Shown: one piece after another, positions 1 through 4,760 of the stretch
Numbering within the stretch: the stretch's first letter is position 1
How the letters are laid out: each line of letters opens with the position of its first letter
Assembly (NCBI GenBank): GCA_017613815.1
Contig: JAGADB010000036.1
Coordinates: forward strand, 1-13,589
Direction: 5' to 3'
Length of the DNA: 13,589 nucleotides
From: Clostridia bacterium
Lineage (GTDB): Bacteria > Bacillota > Clostridia > Oscillospirales > CAG-382
Program-made: the position numbers and the translations under genes
Notes under the pieces: generated by a model
The model's input: the letters and a program-made list of their open reading frames with translations, nothing else
Databases searched by the model: none
Told to the model about the DNA's origin: nothing

Positions 1-1330
1 CCAGTACGTAACCGAGCCGGATACGGTAACCGACGACATAAAGATACTGCCGGCGGGGCATTACGTTTTATTGAAGCAGGGCGAAAAAGTAAAGCCGAAA
101 CCGTATATAGACATATCCTTCAAGCCGGATAAGAGCATCTCGTTCGACGAAAAGGAAAAACGGCTCAGAAAAGCCGTGGAGAACAGTATTGAAGCGCATA
201 TGCTCAGCGACGTGCCGGTCGGCTCGTTTCTGTCGAGCGGAATAGATTCGGCGGTAATCACCGCGGTCGCTTCAAAGATCTGCCCCGGAATAAAGGCGTT
301 CACCGTCGCGTTCGGGGTTAAGGACTATTCGGAAATAGATAACGCGTCTGAGATCGCAAAACATATCGACGTAGAACATATTAAGCTCGAAGCGGGACTC
401 GACGAGTTTTTCAGGGCGTACGATAAGGTAATTTACCACCTCGATTCACCGATGGCGGACCCGTCGGTCGTCGCGATTTATTTGATATGCGAGGAAGCCG
501 CAAGACACGTAAAGGTCGTGCTTTCGGGCGAGGGCTCCGACGAATTTTTCGCAGGCTATAAGGTTTACCGCACCGCGCTTTCAGCCGATAAGATATTTAA
601 ACTCCCGACGCCGCTCAAAGCGCCGTTAAAACTGCTTGCAAAGACGCTTCCCGAAAGCGTGAAGGGCAAACACCTGCTTGCCAGGGGCACGACTCCGGTC
701 GAGGAACGGTTTGTAGGAAACTCCTTTATTTTCGACGAAACCGAAAAGGCAAAATACTATAAAAAGACCGACCCGAACGTAAAATTCACCGATAGAACGA
801 AGGATATCTACGAAAACGTAAAGGGCATGTCGACGCTTACCAAAATGCAGTACTGCGATATGAATACCTGGCTTAAGAGCGATATTCTGGTAAAGGGCGA
901 CAGACTTTCCATGGCGCACTCGCTCGAAGCGAGAGTCCCGTACCTCGATAAAGAGGTGTTCGAGGCGGCGCGCATACTGTGCGACGACGATAAACTGAGA
1001 AACGGCACGACGAAATATATTTTGAGACACGCCTTCCGCGATATCGTGAACGAGGAGACGGTAATGCGCCCGAAGCTCGGCTATCCCGTGCCGATAAGGG
1101 TATGGCTCAAAGACGAACTGTACGACTGGGCGCTCGGCATAATAAAATCGCCGTACGCCGACGAGTATATAGATAAAGAGCAGGCGGTAAAACTGCTCGA
1201 AGCGCACAGAAAAGGCGAGGGCGACTATTATAAACAGCTCTGGACGATACTCACGTTCATAAGCTGGTACAGAATATACGTCGGAGAAGCCGATAACACA
1301 AGAAAGATGATACTTGACGGAAGACTGTAA
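1..1330 (+). CDS. asnB: Asparagine synthase (glutamine-hydrolysing), C-terminal part, 5' end outside the window
   Basis: Makes asparagine from aspartate, ATP and glutamine (or ammonia) in the cytoplasm. The frame is open from base 2 through to the TAA at 1328-1330, so about 442 codons are present. The family is usually about 610-620 residues, so the N-terminal glutaminase domain lies mostly upstream. The first residues (QYVTEP, then LPAGHY) match the stretch linking glutaminase and synthetase domains. Synthetase-domain signatures are clear: the ATP-pyrophosphatase loop FLSSGIDSA, LSGEGSDEFFAGY, the DILVKGDRLSMAHSLEARVP block, and RPKLGYPVPI near the C-terminus. The TTG at 71 is an internal codon, not the start. 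tmcAL follows after 36 nt and may be co-transcribed. An 11-bp tandem duplication spans the stop codon. The family assignment is secure; physiological preference for glutamine cannot be judged because that domain is missing here. Confidence 0.95.
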   Translation, partial: QYVTEPDTVTDDIKILPAGHYVLLKQGEKVKPKPYIDISFKPDKSISFDEKEKRLRKAVENSIEAHMLSDVPVGSFLSSGIDSAVITAVASKICPGIKAFTVAFGVKDYSEIDNASEIAKHIDVEHIKLEAGLDEFFRAYDKVIYHLDSPMADPSVVAIYLICEEAARHVKVVLSGEGSDEFFAGYKVYRTALSADKIFKLPTPLKAPLKLLAKTLPESVKGKHLLARGTTPVEERFVGNSFIFDETEKAKYYKKTDPNVKFTDRTKDIYENVKGMSTLTKMQYCDMNTWLKSDILVKGDRLSMAHSLEARVPYLDKEVFEAARILCDDDKLRNGTTKYILRHAFRDIVNEETVMRPKLGYPVPIRVWLKDELYDWALGIIKSPYADEYIDKEQAVKLLEAHRKGEGDYYKQLWTILTFISWYRIYVGEADNTRKMILDGRL

Positions 1331-1341
1331 GAAGACTGTAA
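1320..1341 (+). repeat. Perfect 11-bp tandem duplication across the asnB stop
   Basis: GAAGACTGTAA occurs at 1320-1330 and again immediately at 1331-1341. The first copy contains the last codons and TAA stop of asnB; the second lies in the 36-nt gap before tmcAL. It looks like a simple slippage duplication. Because the stop is inside the first copy, the protein end is unaffected. Confidence 0.85.
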
Positions 1342-1366
1342 ACGGATTTCGGAAACGGAGAGAGGA

Positions 1367-2512
1367 ATGCAAAGTAAAGCGTGCGCTGTAATATGCGAAT
1401 ATAATCCCTTTCATAACGGCCATAAGTATCAGCTGGAGTATATAAAAAAGAACTTCGGACTCCCGTGCGTCGGCATAATGAGCGGAGATTTTGTTCAGAG
1501 AGGGGAAATAGCCTTTGCGGATAAGTACGCAAGGGCAAAAAAAGCGGCAGAACACGGAGCCGACGTAGTACTTGAACTGCCGTTCCCGTTTTGCTGTATG
1601 ACGGCGGAGAAATTCGCCGAAAAAGGCGTTGAAATCGCCGAAAAAAGCGGCATGTGCTCCCACCTTGCCTTCGGCTCGGAGAGCGGCGATTTGGAAAGCA
1701 TTAAAAAGACCGCGGAACTGCTCCTTGACGGAAAATTCATAAGAGAACTCGAAAAATCGAGAAAGGAAAACCCCAATATCAGCTTCGCTTCTCTGCGAAG
1801 CGAAAAAATCGCGGAAAAACTCGGAGAAAAATATGCGGTTATACTCGAAAACCCTAACGATATCCTCGCAGTCGAGTACGTAAAAGCAATAATAAAGACG
1901 AACAGCAAACTTGTTCCGATTGCGGTGGAAAGAACCGCCGCACACGGCGCAGATACGGCCGCATGCGGCATATTTGCGTCGTCGTCTTATATAAGACGGA
2001 GTTTTTACGAAAAAACCGACGGCGTAAATAAGTATATTCCGTATAAAATCACCGATTTCGGCATAGAAAATATCGTAAGCAAGGAAAAATGTAACAGATT
2101 CTGGAAAAACGTTCATCTCGCCCTCATGCGCGAGACTCCGGAACGCCTGAAAGATATATGCGAACTTTCGGGAGGCCTTGAATACGCGCTCGTAAACGCC
2201 GCAAAGGACAGTAAAACCATCGACGAAACGGTGGAAAAACTGAAGAGTAAAACGCTCACCAACGCAAAGATAAGACGCATGATGCTCTTTGCGTTTTTCG
2301 GAGTAACCGAGGAAAAAGCAAGGGAAAACGTAAGATATACGGGCGTTCTTGCAATGTCGGAAAGCGAAAGCGCCGCGGAACTTATGAGAATCGCGCGTAA
2401 GGAAAAACAGATAGTTATAGCGCAAAGGGTGAGTGCCGTGAGAAAAGATAAAAAGGCGTACGAACAGTATCAATTCTGCGAAAACGCCGGAAAATTGCTG
2501 AAACTCTGTTAA
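1367..2512 (+). CDS. tmcAL: tRNA(Met) cytidine acetate ligase TmcAL (YlbM family)
   Basis: The family forms N4-acetylcytidine at wobble position 34 of elongator tRNA-Met, using acetate and ATP through an acetyl-adenylate intermediate. This sharpens AUG reading and prevents AUA misreading. The protein has 381 residues, somewhat shorter than the roughly 400-415 usual in Bacillus. The N-terminus carries the nucleotidyltransferase signature CEYNPFHNGH (H16 and H19 form the HIGH-like motif), then MSGDFVQRGE and GADVVLELPFPF. Near residue 205 comes SSSYIRRSF, equivalent to the second nucleotide-binding motif. The ATG at 1367 is preceded by GAGAGG with a short spacer, and the recognised fold starts a few residues in, which supports this start. 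It follows asnB by 36 nt and is followed after 14 nt by an unknown gene. ATA is used often for isoleucine throughout this window, so accurate AUA/AUG discrimination should matter here (inference). Confidence 0.93.
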   Translation: MQSKACAVICEYNPFHNGHKYQLEYIKKNFGLPCVGIMSGDFVQRGEIAFADKYARAKKAAEHGADVVLELPFPFCCMTAEKFAEKGVEIAEKSGMCSHLAFGSESGDLESIKKTAELLLDGKFIRELEKSRKENPNISFASLRSEKIAEKLGEKYAVILENPNDILAVEYVKAIIKTNSKLVPIAVERTAAHGADTAACGIFASSSYIRRSFYEKTDGVNKYIPYKITDFGIENIVSKEKCNRFWKNVHLALMRETPERLKDICELSGGLEYALVNAAKDSKTIDETVEKLKSKTLTNAKIRRMMLFAFFGVTEEKARENVRYTGVLAMSESESAAELMRIARKEKQIVIAQRVSAVRKDKKAYEQYQFCENAGKLLKLC

Positions 2513-2526
2513 AAAGAGGGGCGTGT

Positions 2527-2952
2527 ATGCAGTACTATAATAAACTTTTCAAAAGAACGCTCGGCAGGGCGAAAAGAGACGACGATCGTGCCGTGTGCTT
2601 AAATCAGCTCGTCAGACTCTGCTGCGAGAGGGCGTCGGTAAAATACAGAAAAGACGTGGTTTTCAGGGATTTCGGCATGCCGCTCTACGTCAAGGGCGAC
2701 ATAGACGGAATAATAGATAAAATCACTTCCGAAATCGAAAAATACGTTTACGTGCAAGAACTGCATATAACCCTCGAGAGACAGAAAAAGAATGAGTACG
2801 CAAGTATGTTTGCGCTTGACGGCGACGGGAATATCCTCTCCGAAACGGAGTTCGAACTGTATCTCGGCATCCCTGCGACGGTAGTCAGCGACGCCGACGA
2901 AGATGAACTTGTAAAAAAGATTGACGAAGCGCTCGGTATTGCGGTTGATTGA
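2527..2952 (+). CDS. Conserved-looking hypothetical protein, 141 residues
   Basis: I do not recognise this protein. The ATG at 2527 has a good Shine-Dalgarno sequence (GAGGGG, about 6 nt upstream) and lies 14 nt after tmcAL; codon use matches its neighbours, so it is very likely a real gene. The first 40 residues are basic and cysteine-containing (RLCCERASVKYRKDV). The middle alternates short charged and hydrophobic stretches, as in a small alpha/beta fold. The C-terminus is acidic (SDADEDELVKKIDEALG). There is no signal peptide, membrane segment or zinc-type cysteine array. Its TGA stop at 2950-2952 overlaps the -35 element of the ruvC promoter, so it probably ends the asnB-side transcription unit. 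Its place between a tRNA-modification gene and a Holliday-junction resolvase does not decide its role. Confidence 0.75.
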   Translation: MQYYNKLFKRTLGRAKRDDDRAVCLNQLVRLCCERASVKYRKDVVFRDFGMPLYVKGDIDGIIDKITSEIEKYVYVQELHITLERQKKNEYASMFALDGDGNILSETEFELYLGIPATVVSDADEDELVKKIDEALGIAVD

Positions 2953-2977
2953 CAAAAAAGAGAACTTATAGTATAAT
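2949..2977 (+). promoter_or_regulatory. Consensus sigma-A (sigma-70) promoter for ruvC and the downstream operon
   Basis: TTGACA at 2949-2954 and TATAAT at 2972-2977 are both perfect consensus hexamers, separated by the optimal 17 bp. An A-rich stretch follows the -35. Transcription should begin near 2984, giving a leader of roughly 35 nt before the ruvC start at 3020. The -35 box contains the TGA stop of the upstream gene (2950-2952). There is no TG extended -10. A second TATAAT copy lies at 2981-2986 but has no -35 at proper spacing. Confidence 0.88.
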
Positions 2978-2998
2978 ATATATAATATATCTACTATA
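2967..2998. promoter_or_regulatory. Possible operator: 7-bp inverted repeat overlapping the -10
   Basis: TATAGTA (2967-2973) and TACTATA (2992-2998) are exact inverted copies whose centres lie 25 bp apart, bracketing the -10 box and the expected start of transcription. This placement would suit a repressor dimer. The region is almost entirely A and T, so chance is a serious alternative. Confidence 0.3.
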
Positions 2999-3005
2999 TA
3001 TTGGG

Positions 3006-3011
3006 AAAGGA
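3006..3011 (+). promoter_or_regulatory. Ribosome binding site deciding the ruvC start
   Basis: AAAGGA lies 8 nt before the ATG at 3020 but overlaps the ATG at 3011. The downstream ATG is therefore the better start, and it also gives the family-typical N-terminus MRIMGIDPG. Confidence 0.75.
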
Positions 3012-3019
3012 TGGTTCCG

Positions 3020-3520
3020 ATGAGAATAATGGGAATAGACCCCGGGCTTGCGACTGTCGGCTACGGAATCATCGACTATTATAAAAACGAGTTCAAGACC
3101 TTCGACTACGGCGCTGTGCTGACGGCGGCGGGCAAAAAGACGGAACTCAGACTTGAAGAGATTTACGAGAATATCGAGGAGCTCATAAAGACGTCGAATC
3201 CCGACGCGGTGTCGATAGAAAAACTGTATTTCAACACTAACGAAAAAACGGCGGTAAACGTGTGCCAAGCAAGGGGAGTCATACTTCTTGCCGCGACGAG
3301 AAATAAAATCCCCGTGTTCGAATATACGCCCTTGCAGATAAAGCAGGCGGTAACGGGATACGGAAGAGCCGAAAAAAAGCAGATAATCTATATGGTAACC
3401 AAGATACTTAACTTGAAAAAAGAGCCTACGCCCGACGATACGGCGGACGCGCTCGCAATGGCAATCTGCCACGCATACTGCTCTGACTCCATGCTTTTTG
3501 AAATGAAAGAGCGGTCGTGA
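3020..3520 (+). CDS. ruvC: Holliday junction resolvase RuvC
   Basis: Cuts Holliday junctions symmetrically during recombinational repair, with the RuvAB branch-migration motor. The protein has 166 residues from the chosen start, close to the usual 160-175. All four acidic catalytic positions of the RNase H-like fold are visible: D7 in GIDPG, E67 in SIEKLYF, and D140 and D143 in DDTADALA. These align with D7, E66, D138 and D141 of the E. coli enzyme. The basic TGYGRAEKKQ segment before the last motif is also typical. An upstream ATG at 3011 would add three residues but overlaps the Shine-Dalgarno sequence. The gene is first behind a consensus promoter, and darA follows after 16 nt. ruvA and ruvB are not in the window. 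Bacilli use RecU instead, so a RuvC supports Clostridia over Bacilli (family knowledge). Confidence 0.96.
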   Translation: MRIMGIDPGLATVGYGIIDYYKNEFKTFDYGAVLTAAGKKTELRLEEIYENIEELIKTSNPDAVSIEKLYFNTNEKTAVNVCQARGVILLAATRNKIPVFEYTPLQIKQAVTGYGRAEKKQIIYMVTKILNLKKEPTPDDTADALAMAICHAYCSDSMLFEMKERS

Positions 3521-3536
3521 ATGAGGGGGTAAAGAA

Positions 3537-3854
3537 ATGAAACTGATCATGGCGATAATGCATAACGACGATACGCAGGACACAATTGCCGAGCTCAATA
3601 AATGCGGCTATCATTCGACAAAGGTTGCGTCGACCGGAGGCTTTCTGTCGTCGGGCAATACGACGCTTATTATAGGCGTCGAGGACGAAAAGGCAAGCGA
3701 CGTAATAAGAATCATATCCGAAAACGGCAAAGTGCGCTCGCAGTACGTTCCCACCAATATCTACCCGTCGCTCGAAGTCGGCGGAACGATAAAGGTTCAG
3801 ACGGGCGGAGCGACGATATTCGTAATCAATATAGAGCAGTTCATACAGGTATAA
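3537..3854 (+). CDS. darA: PII-like cyclic-di-AMP receptor DarA (PstA/YaaQ family)
   Basis: A small trimeric PII-like protein that binds c-di-AMP at subunit interfaces. Its downstream target is not firmly established even in Bacillus, where it is linked to c-di-AMP-dependent growth control. The protein has 105 residues against about 109 in Bacillus. The signature TKVASTGGFLSSGNTT at residues 28-43 is intact (T28, G35, F36, L37, N41), as are IGVEDE and the closing GGATIFVI strand. The large loop around residues 70-85 is a few residues shorter. At the positions of the Bacillus nucleotide contacts N24 and R26 (from memory) this protein has G24 and H26. AGGGGG 7 nt upstream of the ATG is a strong ribosome binding site. 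The stop is only 4 nt from holB, an order conserved in Bacillota, although the usual tmk and yaaR neighbours are absent. Confidence 0.93.
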   Translation: MKLIMAIMHNDDTQDTIAELNKCGYHSTKVASTGGFLSSGNTTLIIGVEDEKASDVIRIISENGKVRSQYVPTNIYPSLEVGGTIKVQTGGATIFVINIEQFIQV

Positions 3855-3858
3855 AAAT

Positions 3859-4659
3859 ATGGCAAACGAACTGAAAAACGCACACGCGTTTCTCATTTTG
3901 GGAAGATCGCTCGCAAGGGCGGACGAATACGCATATAAGCTCGCGTCGGAGATGCTCTGCACGGATGAAGACGAAAAAATAAGACCGTGCGGCTTCTGCC
4001 CGTCCTGCATAATGGCAAAAAATAAGACGCATCCCGATATAAACGTTTTCGGACGGGGAAAGACGAGCGTCGACGACGTAAGGGAAATGATAAGAGAGGC
4101 GTATCTTGCGCCGAACGTCGGCGACAAAAAGGTTTTCATACTGGAAGGCGCCGATAAATTCAACGAACATGCGCAGAACGCCATGCTCAAAATACTCGAA
4201 GAGCCGCCGAAAGGCGTGTATTTCGTGCTGACGGCGGCAAATAAAAACGCAATTCTTCCTACCGTTCTGTCGAGGACCTTTACCGTTTATCCGGACGAAA
4301 AAGAGATAATAACCCCCGCGGCAGACGGAGAAGACGGCGAGATAATAAGACAGTATACCGAAGCGTATTCCGACGCGGAAAACGAGGAATTTCCGACCGA
4401 AACGGTCCTTGCGGCATATAAACTCGCCCTTGATTTTTTTGACGGAAAACAGAAGGAAGCAATATTGTATTTTCCGAAAAAAAGAGAGGAAGCGGCGGTA
4501 TATTTCCGCGTGTTTATGCTCTTTTCGAGGAACGTTTTCGTGTATAAAATCACAAACGGAGAAATTCCGAAAAACGCAAATCTCGACTTCAAGAAAATCT
4601 GCACGAAAATATCGGCAAGAAAAGCCGCAAAATACTATGAAATTTTTGAAAACGCATAA
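3859..4659 (+). CDS. holB: DNA polymerase III delta-prime subunit (clamp loader), possibly C-terminally truncated
   Basis: Delta-prime is part of the clamp loader that places the beta clamp on primed DNA. An AAA+-type N-terminal domain is present. A zinc site is formed by C34, C44, C47 and C50, and the KVFILEGADKFNEHAQNAMLK and LLEEPP-like (ILEEPPKGVYFVL) motifs are clear. The P-loop region reads LGRSLARADEYA and lacks the GKT/GKS of an active Walker A, in line with delta-prime often not hydrolysing ATP. The clamp-loader SRC motif reads SRT (LSRTFTV). At 266 residues it is shorter than the usual 310-330. A 16-codon ORF starts directly after the TAA, in the same frame, and resembles the missing C-terminal helix (separate entry). 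The ATG is 4 nt after darA, with AGG inside darA, which implies translational coupling. The role is secure; intactness of the C-terminus is not. Confidence 0.9.
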   Translation: MANELKNAHAFLILGRSLARADEYAYKLASEMLCTDEDEKIRPCGFCPSCIMAKNKTHPDINVFGRGKTSVDDVREMIREAYLAPNVGDKKVFILEGADKFNEHAQNAMLKILEEPPKGVYFVLTAANKNAILPTVLSRTFTVYPDEKEIITPAADGEDGEIIRQYTEAYSDAENEEFPTETVLAAYKLALDFFDGKQKEAILYFPKKREEAAVYFRVFMLFSRNVFVYKITNGEIPKNANLDFKKICTKISARKAAKYYEIFENA

Positions 4660-4710
4660 ATGAACAACTACGAATACTCAAACGTAAACGCGCTTTACGC
4701 ATATCTTTAG
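4660..4710 (+). other. 16-codon in-frame ORF after the holB stop, possibly the detached end of HolB
   Basis: ATG at 4660 follows the holB TAA (4657-4659) with no gap, in the same reading frame, and runs 16 codons to TAG at 4708-4710. The peptide (MNNYEYSNVNALYAYL) contains an NVN followed by a leucine-containing helix. This resembles the NVN-plus-leucine segment that ends many delta-prime proteins. Codon use fits the neighbours. It may be a separately initiated leader, a readthrough extension of HolB, or the remnant of a longer HolB cut by a nonsense mutation. Confidence 0.4.
4683..4699 (+). other. Short hairpin in the holB-ricT gap (first of two)
   Basis: CGTAAA (4683-4688) pairs with TTTACG (4694-4699) around a 5-nt loop, CGCGC. 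It lies within the 16-codon ORF and is followed immediately by a second hairpin at 4700. A 6-bp stem alone could be chance. Confidence 0.4.
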
Positions 4711-4721
4711 GAAAAGATATG
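4700..4721 (+). promoter_or_regulatory. Hairpin enclosing a ribosome binding site and start codon upstream of ricT
   Basis: CATATCTTT (4700-4708) and AAAGATATG (4713-4721) are perfect 9-bp inverted arms around the tetraloop AGGA. The loop is a Shine-Dalgarno-like sequence, and the 3' arm ends exactly with the ATG of a 13-codon ORF that overlaps ricT. The stem is mostly A-U, so it would be only moderately stable. Ribosomes translating the preceding 16-codon ORF to its TAG at 4708-4710 would open it. No U-tract follows, so it is not a terminator. Confidence 0.45.
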
Positions 4722-4760
4722 AAAAAGCTATTTGAAAGGATAAAAGACGGGAATGAGTAA
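4719..4760 (+). other. 13-codon ORF overlapping the ricT start, possible coupling leader
   Basis: ATG at 4719 follows AGGA with a 6-nt spacer and encodes MKKLFERIKDGNE, ending in TAA at 4758-4760. The stop lies just past the ricT ATG (4753), giving an 8-nt overlap typical of termination-reinitiation coupling. ricT has only a distant ribosome binding site of its own, so such a leader could help. The peptide resembles nothing I recognise, and an ORF this short can arise by chance. Confidence 0.25.

Noticed and set aside
71..1330. TTG at 71 as the asnB start
   Set aside because: The frame is open to base 2, and the residues before it match asparagine synthetase, so the start is outside the window.
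626..2473. Long - strand open frame of 615 codons opposite asnB and tmcAL
   Set aside because: It lies wholly opposite two genes with clear family motifs, has no recognisable motif or plausible composition, and arises because the + strand codon use rarely places TTA, CTA or TCA in that frame. Similar shadows occur opposite ruvC/darA/holB, glyA, maf, the ligase and recD2.
3011..3019. ATG 3011 as the ruvC start
   Set aside because: It overlaps the Shine-Dalgarno sequence and adds residues that the family lacks; ATG 3020 fits both spacing and homology.
3521..3532. Mini-ORF ATG AGG GGG TAA between ruvC and darA
   Set aside because: Three codons made mostly of the darA ribosome binding site; almost certainly incidental.
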